Below, one piece after another: positions 45,367 through 55,140 of a stretch of 64,000 nucleotides of DNA. Positions within the stretch are counted from its first letter, which is position 1; each line of letters begins with the position of its first letter. Below the pieces are notes generated by a model that did not search any database, was not told where the DNA came from, and saw only the letters and a list, made by a program, of their open reading frames with translations. This DNA is from an uncultured Granulosicoccaceae bacterium (GTDB taxonomy: Bacteria; Pseudomonadota; Gammaproteobacteria; Granulosicoccales; Granulosicoccaceae), in the NCBI GenBank assembly GCA_938035525.1, contig CALHOI010000015.1, forward strand, positions 1 to 64,000, given 5' to 3'. The position numbers and the translations under genes were made by a program.

Positions 45367-47439
45367 TCAGTCGATTTGTAGCTCAGTTATCTCACGCCGA
45401 AACGCCAATGCATCGCCAATGTCGGGCATGTCAAGTTCTCTGGCGTAGCGATGCCCGGCGTAAGTGGCCCAGGCGATAGGGCCCGGCGCTTCAGCATCGC
45501 CAATAATCTTGACACTACTGATGCCGTTTTCTGCCCACTTGCTCTCTTGCAATAGCAATTCACTGTAAACGGCTGAACGAGGTAGTCGAGACGCTACCAT
45601 GACCACGGCATCAGTGGCGAAGTCTTGTTTTGAATCGGTATAAACGCAATTACTGACAACATGGTCTGCGGCAATTGCTGCGACCCCGCGGTTCAGCACA
45701 ATGTTGACGCCCATTTCTGCCAATCGTTTGTGAATAGCGGCTTGTTCAAGCGTGTTGTTTGTCCATTCAGAGACATAAGCCGACGTAGTAATCAGAGTCA
45801 CTTGAGCACCATTGCCTTGTAGTAATTCGGCTAGTACACCACCCATATAATAGTGGTCGTCATCAAACAGCACGACACGACCGTTGGGCATATTGCCGCT
45901 CATCAAATCATCCGGCGTATACAAAGGCATAGCATTGTCTATTGGCATGGGTACGACGTGTTGACGCGAGACACCGTCTCGACACCAGGTTGAACCTGTT
46001 GCTATAGCAACATGCTCAAAACCGAAATCAAGAATGTCGCTGGCGGTGAGTTCACTATCAAAATATATGTCAACGTTAGCCATTTGACTTAGCTGGTATT
46101 CGCGATAATCAGCCACTCGCCCCCACGCTGATAAACCTGGTAGCTTTCTTTCCAGTGCAACACGACCACCCAGTTGTTTACCAGCTTCGGCCAGCGCCAC
46201 TTTATAACCGCGCATGCCCAATGCTCGAGCTGCTTCGAGTCCTGTAGGTCCTGCGCCGATAATAAGCACGTTATTGGACGAGCCTTTTTCCTGCATACGT
46301 TCGGGATGCCAGCCTTTGCGCCATTCTTCCATAAAGGTTGGGTTTTGCGTGCACCGAGAAATAGACATGGTCATATCCCCGGTTATGCAAATGTTACATC
46401 CGATACACTCACGAATATCCTCGATACGACCTTCCTCGATTTTCTTTGGCAGGAATGGGTCGGCAATAGAAGGGCGGGCACAGCCGATAAAGTCGAGCGT
46501 GCCAGAATTTATTTGTTTGATCATCACATCGGGTGAAGTGAATCGCCCAACGCCAACAACTGGTTTGTCGGTGAGTTTTTTAATGCCGCTAACCAGATCA
46601 TGTTGTGCGGCTTCTTCTTTAAAGCGCGATGGGCCAGAACAATCTTCCCACGCACCGTGGGCCAAATCCCATAGATCGGGCAGGTCTTTGTGCATTTCGA
46701 TAAAGTCACGCACTTCGCTATTGGCAAAACCCAATTCCCCTACCAGTTCATCGAGTGAGAGCCTTAAGGTGATACCCATGGTGTCGCCGATCGCATCTTT
46801 GGCATCGCTAACGACTTCTCTAACAAAGCGTGCGCGATTCTCAAGGCTACCACCGTATTCATCGCTGCGTTGATTCGTTGCAGTGGACAAGAAATGCTGA
46901 AACACGCCAAAGCCATGTGCGCCGTATAAGCACACCAAGTCGAACCCGGCAGTTTTTGAACGCTTTAAAGCGTTAACAAACCAGCGACGTAAATCTTTAA
47001 TGTCTTTTTTAGTCATCGACCGCGCTTGTACCGGGTCGTTGGTAAACGTACGAATGGGAAGTGCAGTGGGCGCCAATGGGACCTCTTTAGTGTAAAGGTT
47101 AGGTCCGTTTATGCCCGAGTAAGCTAATTGAATTCCGGCAAGCGCACCGTGCTCTTTGATTTTTTGGGCCATCTTGGCCAATTGGGGGATGTCTTTGTCT
47201 TCCCAAAGTCGCAATTCGATAAAGGGTGTGATCTCAGACGAATGATGCATTTCGCATTGTTCAGTAAAGACCACACCCCAACCGCCTTCGGCTTTGGTTC
47301 CACGCATAACAGCGGCGGCTGATGGGTCACGATAGCCGCCACCATTGCAGTGAGGTACTTGATAGAACCGGTTTTTGGCTACCACCGGGCCTATGGCCAT
47401 GGGTTCGAATAAAATATCGTACCGCTTGTCGTGTGCCAT
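45367..47439 (-). CDS. FMN/4Fe-4S/FAD demethylase, old yellow enzyme-TMADH type
   Basis: A 690-residue flavoprotein. Residues 1-350 form the FMN barrel (L-F-E-P-M-A-I-G at the start; FDLVCLYGAHGFGVFQHFLS near 165). The 4Fe-4S cysteines follow the order C-x2-C-x2-C-x11-C at ECIGCNIC ... SRC near 345. From about 390 the ADP-binding domain begins (VLIIGAGPTGLEAARALG). This is the architecture of trimethylamine dehydrogenase, dimethylamine dehydrogenase and N-methylproline demethylases. Lying 65 bases upstream of hpbD, it probably removes an N-methyl group from N-methyl(hydroxy)proline, as in known hpb clusters. Trimethylamine or dimethylamine are other possible substrates. Confidence 0.85.
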   Translation of the reverse strand: MAHDKRYDILFEPMAIGPVVAKNRFYQVPHCNGGGYRDPSAAAVMRGTKAEGGWGVVFTEQCEMHHSSEITPFIELRLWEDKDIPQLAKMAQKIKEHGALAGIQLAYSGINGPNLYTKEVPLAPTALPIRTFTNDPVQARSMTKKDIKDLRRWFVNALKRSKTAGFDLVCLYGAHGFGVFQHFLSTATNQRSDEYGGSLENRARFVREVVSDAKDAIGDTMGITLRLSLDELVGELGFANSEVRDFIEMHKDLPDLWDLAHGAWEDCSGPSRFKEEAAQHDLVSGIKKLTDKPVVGVGRFTSPDVMIKQINSGTLDFIGCARPSIADPFLPKKIEEGRIEDIRECIGCNICITGDMTMSISRCTQNPTFMEEWRKGWHPERMQEKGSSNNVLIIGAGPTGLEAARALGMRGYKVALAEAGKQLGGRVALERKLPGLSAWGRVADYREYQLSQMANVDIYFDSELTASDILDFGFEHVAIATGSTWCRDGVSRQHVVPMPIDNAMPLYTPDDLMSGNMPNGRVVLFDDDHYYMGGVLAELLQGNGAQVTLITTSAYVSEWTNNTLEQAAIHKRLAEMGVNIVLNRGVAAIAADHVVSNCVYTDSKQDFATDAVVMVASRLPRSAVYSELLLQESKWAENGISSVKIIGDAEAPGPIAWATYAGHRYARELDMPDIGDALAFRREITELQID

Positions 47440-47472
47440 GAGTACCTACTCTTAAACGTGAAAACATTGGCT

Positions 47473-48522
47473 TTATTTACGAAGTCGTGTCCATAACTGG
47501 TCATACACTTCTTGTGTTGCCTGATCGCAGACAGCGATAAACGCTCCTGGAGCGGAACCTTCCGGCGGGGCAGACTCCGGTTGTTTTGCTAGTTCCGGGT
47601 CGGTAAATGCTTCAGCCCCGGTGACGCCTGCGGAGTATTGTGCGTAGTTGGTGACGGCTGCGATGTTTTCAGGTTCAAGCATGAAGTCCATGAACTTCAG
47701 TGCGTTGTCACGATTTGGAGCGTCTTTTAACAGCACCACGTTATCCATCCAGACAACATAGCCTTGCTTTGGATAGGCGTATTCAACGTTGGCACCTTCA
47801 GCGCGAGCCTTTGCCGAGAACCCGTTATAAATTTGTCCAGCTGCAGCATCACCCGAAACCAGAACGTCTTTAGCCACATCTGATCCGAATGATGCCCAGT
47901 TCGCTTTAGCTGATTGTAAAAGCTCGTCTAGTGCTTTGAGCTTGTCGCGATCGGTGCTGCATTGCTCCATTCCCAGGTGCAGCGCTGCCATCAGTAACAC
48001 TTCGCCCTGTGAATCGAGCATATTGATTTTTCCTGCCAGTTCAGCGGGCGGATTAAAAAGAATATCGGTTGTGTTTATGTCGCCGGTATAGACGTCGCGA
48101 TTCACAGCAAAGCTGGTAGAGCCCCACTGATAAGGAATAGAGTGCTTGCGGCCATTATCAAATGGTACATCGACCCATTGCGGCTGAATGTTGCCCTTAT
48201 TGGCTAGCTCGCCTTCGGCAATGGTGTCTAACAGGCCCTCGTTGGCCATAATCTCTACCATGTAATCACCTGGCACGGCTAAATCGTAAGAACCGAGCTT
48301 GCCGGCCTTTAACGACGCCAGTAAGGATTCATTACTTTCGTATGTATCCATGGTGACTTCTACATCGTTTTCTTCAGAAAACTTGTCTAGCAGTTCTTGT
48401 GGAATGTACTCAAACCAGTGGTACAAAGACAGTTTTCCCTCGGCTTGCGCTGAGCCTGCGATCAACGCCGCAGAGAGGCCGATGCTGACTGCCAGTGATT
48501 TTCTAACACAGTGTTTAAACAT
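47473..48522 (-). CDS. ABC transporter substrate-binding protein, PotD/PotF-like
   Basis: A 349-residue periplasmic protein. The ATG at 48522 has a GGAG site and begins a Sec signal peptide (FKHCVRKSLAVSIGLSAALIAG, cleaved after A-Q-A near 26). The mature start LSLYHWFEYIPQELLDKF matches spermidine/putrescine-binding proteins. Aromatic and acidic ligand-pocket residues include the W in L-Y-H-W and Y-Q-W-G-S. It serves the permeases encoded just upstream. Given the betaine-degrading genes downstream in the run, the ligand may be hydroxyproline/proline betaine rather than a polyamine; that is inference. Confidence 0.9.
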   Translation of the reverse strand: MFKHCVRKSLAVSIGLSAALIAGSAQAEGKLSLYHWFEYIPQELLDKFSEENDVEVTMDTYESNESLLASLKAGKLGSYDLAVPGDYMVEIMANEGLLDTIAEGELANKGNIQPQWVDVPFDNGRKHSIPYQWGSTSFAVNRDVYTGDINTTDILFNPPAELAGKINMLDSQGEVLLMAALHLGMEQCSTDRDKLKALDELLQSAKANWASFGSDVAKDVLVSGDAAAGQIYNGFSAKARAEGANVEYAYPKQGYVVWMDNVVLLKDAPNRDNALKFMDFMLEPENIAAVTNYAQYSAGVTGAEAFTDPELAKQPESAPPEGSAPGAFIAVCDQATQEVYDQLWTRLRK

Positions 48523-48541
48523 GGTGGTGTCTCCAAGTAAG

Positions 48542-49375
48542 TTAGTTGGCATCGTTTTTTTCTTTGTCAGTTCTGCCAATAAAATAGGACAGAGAGACCA
48601 GCAACACCGAAAACAACAGCATCAGCGTGCTGAGCGCCATAATATTTGGTTTGATGCCTTGTTTAACCGCACCAAAAATGGCAGTGGGTAACGTTTCAAC
48701 ACCTGCACCCTTAATAAAATTGGTAATAATAAAATCGTCAAGTGAAATAATAAATGCCAATAAAAACCCGGACAACATGCCAGGAAGCATCAGTGGCATT
48801 AGCACATAGCGAAACGCTTTCCAGCGATCTGCATAGAGATCCTGAGCTGCCTCCTCAAAACTGGCCTCAATACCTTGCAGTCGGGCCGAAATGGGCAAGT
48901 AGGCAAACGGAATGCAGAACACAATATGTGCAATCAATATTGACAGATACCCCAGTTTTAATCCAATCATGGAAAAAAATATCAGCATGGCAACAGCAGT
49001 AACAATTTCGGGAACCATGATCGGGATTGAAATAAGGCCGAAGCTGAGGGTTTTTCCGTTAAAAGCGCCACCTCTTACCATGCCAATGGCAGCAGCGGTT
49101 GCAAAACTGGTGGCAACCAAGGCTGCACTTAAAGCAATGGATAATGAATTCCAAGCGGCTTTTTTAAATTTTGCAGCTTCTGGTCCGGTGAACACATCGG
49201 TGTACCATCGCAGGGAAAAACCGCTCCATTTAGTTATTGATAAGTTGTCGTTAAACGAATAACCCATAACAACCAGCAATGGTGCGTACAAGATGAGCAG
49301 GCACACAAGCGTAATGAAAAGGAAACCGGGGTAGCGGCGGGGATTATAAGTGCGATTATTATTGCCGGTAAACAT
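48542..49375 (-). CDS. ABC transporter permease, PotC/PotI-like
   Basis: A 277-residue inner-membrane permease with six helices, beginning with [14 protein letters not shown] near residue 20. Family stretches: [21 protein letters not shown] near 100 and the EAA loop [10 protein letters not shown] near 175. The PotF-like gene follows after 19 bases and the partner permease ends two bases before it. It forms the membrane channel together with the 304-residue partner. Confidence 0.9.
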   Translation of the reverse strand: MFTGNNNRTYNPRRYPGFLFITLVCLLILYAPLLVVMGYSFNDNLSITKWSGFSLRWYTDVFTGPEAAKFKKAAWNSLSIALSAALVATSFATAAAIGMVRGGAFNGKTLSFGLISIPIMVPEIVTAVAMLIFFSMIGLKLGYLSILIAHIVFCIPFAYLPISARLQGIEASFEEAAQDLYADRWKAFRYVLMPLMLPGMLSGFLLAFIISLDDFIITNFIKGAGVETLPTAIFGAVKQGIKPNIMALSTLMLLFSVLLVSLSYFIGRTDKEKNDAN

Positions 49376-49377
49376 GC

Positions 49378-50292
49378 CTACACTTGCTCTTTCGTTTGCG
49401 CGCGTGCGTAAAATAACAACGCGATCAAAACCAGCGTCAGTAAAATCATGGCTGACGCTGCGCCAAAAGGCCAGTTACCAGCATTACCCTTGAACTGTTC
49501 TTCTATTAACGACCCAATCATGAATGTCTTCGCACCGCCAAGTAAGTCGGGTGCCAGGAATGCGCCGAGACTTGGAACGAAAACCAGTATGCAGCCGGCA
49601 ATAATGCCAGGCTTTACAGCGGGTATGACGATGCGTCGAAGTATGGTCCAGCGACCAGCGTATAAATCGGCTCCTGCTTCTGATAAAGAAAAGTTGTAGC
49701 GTTCGACAGCCGCGTAAATGGGCAAAACCATAAACGGTAAATAGGAATAGAACAAACCCAACTGCACCGCAATGTTGGTATTGATCAGTTGCAGAGGTGT
49801 ATCAATTAAGCCGCTGCCGAGTAGTGCCTGATTGAGCGGTCCATTTTCACGAATTAAGAATTTCATGGATACTGTGCGTATCAGCAAATTAACCCAATAG
49901 GGAATGGTGACCAAAAACAACCACATTGAGCGAGTCGATGGTGATCGCGTGGCAATAAAAAAAGCAGTCGGAAAACCAATAAGCAAACAAAGCAAAGTGG
50001 CCATGCTGGCCTGTACCAGTGATCTGAAGTAAATAGTGATGTAAGTCCACTCGATACTGGGTGCCTCATCGCCAAATAAACCACGATCAAACACAAATTG
50101 ATCATAAGCGGCCAGAGTAAATTCCCATATAACGCCACCACGAAATTCTTTGGTTAAAAAGGAATACACCAGCATAAGCGCAATCGGCAACAACATGAAA
50201 ATGCCGACGGTGAGCCAGGTTGGAAGCAGCAACCAATTACGCACTGGAGCAAAGGTGTTTGATACCGTTCTGCCTGAGCCTGCTGCAGCCAT
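49378..50292 (-). CDS. ABC transporter permease, PotB/PotH-like
   Basis: A 304-residue permease with six helices. Helix 1 is near residues 22-44 ([19 protein letters not shown]). The segment [10 protein letters not shown] near 150 and the EAA loop [10 protein letters not shown] near 205 are typical of PotB/PotH. Its start overlaps the stop of the ATPase gene by one base, indicating coupled translation. Confidence 0.9.
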   Translation of the reverse strand: MAAAGSGRTVSNTFAPVRNWLLLPTWLTVGIFMLLPIALMLVYSFLTKEFRGGVIWEFTLAAYDQFVFDRGLFGDEAPSIEWTYITIYFRSLVQASMATLLCLLIGFPTAFFIATRSPSTRSMWLFLVTIPYWVNLLIRTVSMKFLIRENGPLNQALLGSGLIDTPLQLINTNIAVQLGLFYSYLPFMVLPIYAAVERYNFSLSEAGADLYAGRWTILRRIVIPAVKPGIIAGCILVFVPSLGAFLAPDLLGGAKTFMIGSLIEEQFKGNAGNWPFGAASAMILLTLVLIALLFYARAQTKEQV

Positions 50293-51389
50293 CAGTGACT
50301 TAGAAACCTAGCGCTATTTGGAGCAAAGCTTACGTTGACTTTGTTGCCAATACTGAAATTGTGTTGTTGATTGCCGCTGTTTTGTGTGCGCGTGAACAGG
50401 TTAACTCCACTGTCTAGCTTAATTTCGTATTGTGTATCGGTACCAAGATAGGTTGTATTGCGTATGGTTCCGGCCAGGTCATTGGTGGTACTCAGTGCGT
50501 TTAGTGTGATGTGTTCGGGCCTTATGGATAGATGGCCTCGTGCGCCGTTTTCCAGTGCATGGGGTGATGCAGCAGTGGCTGGAATGCATTCACCAGAGTC
50601 CAGTTTGACGTCTACCTGATTGTGTTGATTGCTTTGTGCGCTGACAACACTAGCGTCGAGCAGGTTAGTGTCACCAATGAATTCGGCTACAAATCGACTG
50701 GCTGGTTGCTCATAGACTTCAGATGGTGACCCAATTTGTTGTACTTCTCCGGCGGACATAACGGCAATACGATCTGACATAGTCAGTGCTTCTTCTTGAT
50801 CGTGGGTGACAAAAATGAATGTTATGCCGGTTTCTTTTTGTAACGCCTTTAATTCGGCACGCATTTGTTGGCGTAATTTTAAATCCAGGGCAGACAAAGG
50901 TTCATCCAATAACAGCACCTTGGGTTTAGGTGCCATAGCTCGTGCCAATGCGACACGTTGTTGTTGCCCACCGGATAACTGTGCCGGTTTTCGATTAATA
51001 AACTCTTCGAGCCTGACCGTCTTGACCATTTGGTCTACGCGATCGTCAATGTCTTTTCGGGACCAACCTAACATGTGCAATCCAAAGCCGATATTGTTGG
51101 CGACACTCATGTGGGGAAACAATGCGTAGTTTTGGAAAACAGTATTTACTGGCCGTTGATTGGGTGGCAGGTTTTTAAGTTCTTCATTAAAAAGCAGCAC
51201 CGTTCCGCTGGTTGTGTTTTCGAAACCAGCAATGATGCGAAGCAATGTCGTCTTGCCACAGCCAGATGGCCCTAGAAGGGTGAAGAACTCATTGTCAGCG
51301 ATATCAAAGCTCATCTCGCGAATGGCTACAAATTGGCCAAAATGTTTGGCAACGGCTCGGATTGAAACGGCTGTGGGGATGCTGTTCAT
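50292..51389 (-). CDS. ABC transporter ATP-binding protein, PotA/PotG-like
   Basis: A 365-residue ATPase. Walker A GPSGCGKTTL near 43, Q-loop V-F-Q-N-Y-A-L-F-P near 86, signature LSGGQQQRV near 138, Walker B V-L-L-L-D-E-P-L-S-A-L-D near 160, and the switch histidine in V-T-H-D-Q-E-E-A. The C-terminal third is a TOBE regulatory domain (S-I-R-P-E-H-I-T-L). It is the first gene of a minus-strand run of six: ATPase, two permeases, binding protein, demethylase, HpbD. Transcription likely starts in the 123-base spacer shared with the divergent nitroreductase gene. Confidence 0.92.
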   Translation of the reverse strand: MNSIPTAVSIRAVAKHFGQFVAIREMSFDIADNEFFTLLGPSGCGKTTLLRIIAGFENTTSGTVLLFNEELKNLPPNQRPVNTVFQNYALFPHMSVANNIGFGLHMLGWSRKDIDDRVDQMVKTVRLEEFINRKPAQLSGGQQQRVALARAMAPKPKVLLLDEPLSALDLKLRQQMRAELKALQKETGITFIFVTHDQEEALTMSDRIAVMSAGEVQQIGSPSEVYEQPASRFVAEFIGDTNLLDASVVSAQSNQHNQVDVKLDSGECIPATAASPHALENGARGHLSIRPEHITLNALSTTNDLAGTIRNTTYLGTDTQYEIKLDSGVNLFTRTQNSGNQQHNFSIGNKVNVSFAPNSARFLSH

Positions 51390-51512
51390 AGCTGTATACT
51401 ACACAAAATATTCGTGAGACTAAAACCGTTTTAATGTGGCGATTCTTTTGTCTTTCGTTTTTCTGTCTTTGATGCGACATATGATAATTATACCGATCTT
51501 GGAACTATAGCC

Positions 51513-52184
51513 ATGGCAAAGCATACCGGTTTCGCACCACTGCAGTTCGACACACAAAGCGAGTCCAGTCTTGTCGATCGCAGTCATCAGTTCTTGCAAA
51601 TGATGAAACAGCGCAGAACAGTGCGTGACTTCAGTGCGGCTGCTGTTCCGCAGGATGTGATTCGTTGTGCGATTGAGGCAGCTGGCAGTGCACCAAGTGG
51701 TGCCAATATGCAGCCTTGGCATTTTGTCGCTGTAAGCAATGCGCAAATTAAAAAACAGATTCGAGAAGCTGCGGAAATCGAAGAGCGCGAACTCTACGAA
51801 CACAGAGCATCTGATGAATGGTTGAAGGCGCTGGCTCCTTTAGGCACTAATGCTGATAAACCTTTTTTGGAATCTGCTCCATGGTTAATTGCGGTGTTTG
51901 CTCAGAAACACACAATTGATAGCCAAGGAAACAAGCACAAGCATTATTACACGCCCGAGTCAGTTGGTATTGCCACTGGGTTTTTAATTGCCGCCCTGCA
52001 CCAGGCTGGTTTAGCAACACTAACGCACACGCCGAGCCCGATGGGTTTTTTACGCGATATTCTTGGTAGGCCAAAGCACGAAAAACCGTTTCTATTGTTG
52101 GTTACCGGGTATCCGACAGACGATGCGATGGTGCCTGTCATAACAAAAAAATCAGGTGATGATTTACTGACCTGGAAAACCTGA
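51513..52184 (+). CDS. Nitroreductase-fold flavoprotein, iodotyrosine deiodinase-like
   Basis: A 223-residue FMN enzyme. The FMN-binding R-R-T-V-R-D-F is near residue 32 and [10 protein letters not shown] near 66. The lid segment between about 87 and 120 keeps the E, Y and K that in iodotyrosine deiodinase bind the halotyrosine zwitterion: E-R-E-L-Y-E and T-N-A-D-K-P-F-L. The [18 protein letters not shown] stretch also fits this branch. The likely reaction is reductive dehalogenation of halotyrosines. It stands alone and is divergent from the Pot-type importer. Generic nitroreductase function remains possible. Confidence 0.82.
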   Translation: MAKHTGFAPLQFDTQSESSLVDRSHQFLQMMKQRRTVRDFSAAAVPQDVIRCAIEAAGSAPSGANMQPWHFVAVSNAQIKKQIREAAEIEERELYEHRASDEWLKALAPLGTNADKPFLESAPWLIAVFAQKHTIDSQGNKHKHYYTPESVGIATGFLIAALHQAGLATLTHTPSPMGFLRDILGRPKHEKPFLLLVTGYPTDDAMVPVITKKSGDDLLTWKT

Positions 52185-52218
52185 TTGTAGGAAACTGCAA
52201 ACGGAAAACAATAAAAAG

Positions 52219-53508
52219 TTAACCGTAGCGTAACTGTGCTTCCATGAGTAGTCCGCTGCCCACGCTGTTATACAAGTCGCCGGCAATGTGTTGTGCATCG
52301 GGAAAAGCTGTGTCAATACAAGCTTGTATCATCGGTAGTGCAGTTGAGCCGCCTGTTGTAAATACGGTATCTATTTGCTTATGTGTTACGCCAGCCTGAT
52401 TCAATGTTTCGTCCAGAGTGCTAAATATCTTACTCACATCACGTTGCAGTGAATTTTGAAGTTGCGTTTGTGTTATTGCACATGAGTCTATCTCTTGATA
52501 CTCATTAAATAAGGCTGCCAAGTCAACGTGCGCTTCGGGTTGTAAAGAGAGCGCTATTTTTGCTTGTTCCACCATGCTGGCTAATTGGTGACCTTTGCGG
52601 AGGGCCAGTATTTCCAGAAGTCTGTCCAGCCGTAGTTTATTGCTAACTAGTGGGCGCAGGTTTTTGAGTTCGCGAAGCACACGTCGGTCGTAAAGTAGGT
52701 GAATCTTGTGCCAGGTCGCCAGATCAAAGTAATAGGCAGATGGCATGCTTAAGCCCTCTTTGTCTGTTAAAGGCATCCCCATGCCAAAAGCGGGCATCAC
52801 AGTATTGACTGATAACTGAGTGTCAAAATCGGTGCCACCCAAATGCACGCCGTGATTGGCAAGAAAATCTTCCTCTCGGTTGTTCTGACCATGTCGTTCG
52901 GGTGAGAGTTTAATCAACGTAAAATCAGATGTGCCACCACCAATATCGATAATAAGCGCTAATTCTTCCCGTTTAACCTGCCGCTCGTAGTCCATGGCTG
53001 CGGCTATGGGTTCGTACTGAAATGAAACTTCTTTAAAGCCAGCTAAGCGAGCAATTTGCGCCAGATGATCTTCGGCAGCTTTATCAAGTTTTTTGTCGGT
53101 ATCGTTAAAATAGACTGGTCGGCCCATAACCACTGATACCAGTTCAGATGATTCTGATCCAGTGAATTTATCAGCTTGGGATTTCAGGCTTTGAACAAAG
53201 AAACCAATGATTTCATCGAATGTGTACTGCCGATTTTTTACCTGAGTTTTATCTCCCATGAAAGAGCCACCCAGCAAACTTTTCATTGAGCGCAATAGTC
53301 TCCCCGGTTCTCCCGCCGTGTAGCGACTGATTGCCTGGCGGCCAAAATCGATTTGATCATCTTCGAAGCCGAAAAATAACGCGCTGGGCAGCGTAGTCTG
53401 CCATTGGCCTGACGTGTCTTGCTCTAAAGGGACCATAACAGGACGTTGGTCTTTAATGACACCGACCGTCGAATTTGACGTGCCGAAGTCCAATCCACAA
53501 AGTGACAT
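52219..53508 (-). CDS. Hsp70-family protein, YegD-like
   Basis: A 429-residue protein equal to the ATPase half of Hsp70, with no peptide-binding domain. Phosphate 1 motif GLDFGTSNSTVG at the N-terminus, phosphate 2 LIIDIGGGTSDFT near 190, and the adenosine motif T-G-G-S-T-A-L-P near 390. This matches E. coli YegD, an uncharacterised putative chaperone. It is divergent from the DbpA gene with about 110 bases between them and convergent with the nitroreductase gene. Confidence 0.9.
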   Translation of the reverse strand: MSLCGLDFGTSNSTVGVIKDQRPVMVPLEQDTSGQWQTTLPSALFFGFEDDQIDFGRQAISRYTAGEPGRLLRSMKSLLGGSFMGDKTQVKNRQYTFDEIIGFFVQSLKSQADKFTGSESSELVSVVMGRPVYFNDTDKKLDKAAEDHLAQIARLAGFKEVSFQYEPIAAAMDYERQVKREELALIIDIGGGTSDFTLIKLSPERHGQNNREEDFLANHGVHLGGTDFDTQLSVNTVMPAFGMGMPLTDKEGLSMPSAYYFDLATWHKIHLLYDRRVLRELKNLRPLVSNKLRLDRLLEILALRKGHQLASMVEQAKIALSLQPEAHVDLAALFNEYQEIDSCAITQTQLQNSLQRDVSKIFSTLDETLNQAGVTHKQIDTVFTTGGSTALPMIQACIDTAFPDAQHIAGDLYNSVGSGLLMEAQLRYG

Positions 53509-53617
53509 ATTGGTTTTTAGTTCAGTTCAGGGCTTAGTTGAAGATTCGGTAGGTGGTTCTATTGTTTGTTCTGCTGATGATTGATATTCGTCGAACTGTT
53601 ATTATGCCCCAACGCTG

Positions 53618-55048
53618 ATGTTGTTATCCGTGCAGCGCCCCCATCCAACCCGAGTGAGTCACTTGAGCCAGTCTTCAGCCTTCAGTTCACTGCAATTGCT
53701 TCCGGTGCTACACGATAATCTGGCGTCTCTGGGCTACGAATCAATGACGCCCGTCCAATGCAAAAGTTTGCCACCAATTTTGGCAGGTCATGACGTCATA
53801 GCTCAGGCGGAAACGGGTTCTGGTAAAACCGTTGCCTTCGGTCTGGGTATTTTATCCAGACTCGAACCCAAGCGCTTTCGCGTGCAGGCAATGGTGCTGT
53901 GCCCAACTCGCGAGCTGGCTGATCAAGTGGCCGAAGAAATTCGTAAACTGGCAAGGTCACTGTCCAACGTCAAAGTCATTACACTTTGCGGTGGTGTGCC
54001 AGTGCGATTACAAGCCACTTCATTGGAGAAGGGCGTTCATATCGTGGTTGGAACGCCTGGTCGTGTAGAAGACCACTTAAAAAGAGAAACGCTGGACTTA
54101 AGCCATGTGCAAACATTGGTGTTGGACGAGGCCGATCGTATGTTGCAAATGGGCTTTGAAGAGTCACTCGATGCCATTATGTCTTTCGTGCCGGTCACCC
54201 GGCAATCTCTGCTGCTAAGCGCCACCTTTCCCGAAGAAATTGAGCGTATTGCTAGCAGAATCTTATGTAACCCCACAATGATTGTGGTTGAACCCAGTAT
54301 CAACAAACAGGGCATAGACCAGCATTTTTATCAGGTTAAAAATAACGAACAAAGAATTGAAGCGCTACGGTTGTTGTTGCTCAAGCACCAGCCCACTTCG
54401 TCGTTGGTATTTTGTTCAACCAGACAAGATGTGCGTGACGTCACCGCTTGGCTCGACGAGTTCGGTTTCAGTGTGCTGATGTTGCATGGAGAAATGGAAC
54501 AACGTGAGCGCGATCAAACACTCGTCCGTTTTGCCAACGGCAGTGCCACGGTATTGGTTGCCACCGATGTGGCAGCGCGTGGGCTGGACATTGACGCTTT
54601 GGACGTTGTGGTTAATTACCAGTTAGGCCGAAACTTCGAAGACCACGTGCACAGAGTTGGCAGAACAGGCAGAGCAGGGGTTAGCGGTACGGCATGGTCT
54701 TTTTATGATGCAAGTGACGCAGGCAAAATTGAACAAATACAAGATAGCTTGGGTATCAGTATTGCGAATAGCATGCTGCCTGCAAAAAGCACGTTAAAAC
54801 GGCATGCAGCAGAAGCTCCCATGCAAACCATTCAGATTGATGGCGGTAAGAAACAGAAGCTGCGTCCTGGCGATATATTAGGTGCTTTAACCGGTGATAA
54901 TGGTATCAAGGGCTCAGATGTTGGCAAAATCAAAATAGTCAGTAATCGCAGCTATGTGGCAGTTCGTCGCGAAGCATTGCAAGCGGCACTAAAAAAACTT
55001 GGCTCAGACAAGCTAAAGGGCCGTTCCTATCGGGTGCGCGTGCTTTAA
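53618..55048 (+). CDS. dbpA: ATP-dependent RNA helicase DbpA
   Basis: A 476-residue DEAD-box helicase that acts in 50S ribosome assembly by binding a 23S rRNA hairpin. Motifs in order: Q motif T-P-V-Q, I AETGSGKT, Ia P-T-R-E-L-A-D-Q, II V-L-D-E-A-D-R, III S-A-T, V ATDVAARGLD, VI H-R-V-G-R-T-G-R-A-G. The C-terminal 75 residues match the DbpA RNA-binding domain (DGGKKQKLRPGDILGALTG and GRSYRVRVL). The start ATG at 53618 may be early; a GTG at 53654 would give an N-terminus closer to E. coli DbpA. Confidence 0.93.
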   Translation: MLLSVQRPHPTRVSHLSQSSAFSSLQLLPVLHDNLASLGYESMTPVQCKSLPPILAGHDVIAQAETGSGKTVAFGLGILSRLEPKRFRVQAMVLCPTRELADQVAEEIRKLARSLSNVKVITLCGGVPVRLQATSLEKGVHIVVGTPGRVEDHLKRETLDLSHVQTLVLDEADRMLQMGFEESLDAIMSFVPVTRQSLLLSATFPEEIERIASRILCNPTMIVVEPSINKQGIDQHFYQVKNNEQRIEALRLLLLKHQPTSSLVFCSTRQDVRDVTAWLDEFGFSVLMLHGEMEQRERDQTLVRFANGSATVLVATDVAARGLDIDALDVVVNYQLGRNFEDHVHRVGRTGRAGVSGTAWSFYDASDAGKIEQIQDSLGISIANSMLPAKSTLKRHAAEAPMQTIQIDGGKKQKLRPGDILGALTGDNGIKGSDVGKIKIVSNRSYVAVRREALQAALKKLGSDKLKGRSYRVRVL

Positions 55049-55140
55049 GTGCGGCGCATAGGTAAGCGATAGTCACTTTCAGAACCATTGGATATACCAA
55101 TCTGGGTGAGAATGGCGCACTTTCTTAACGTGCCAATGTC

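Noticed and set aside
46214-46873. 219-codon open frame on the plus strand inside the demethylase gene
   Set aside because: It is antisense to a well-supported flavoprotein gene (cluster cysteines, cofactor motifs) and its translation shows no domain.
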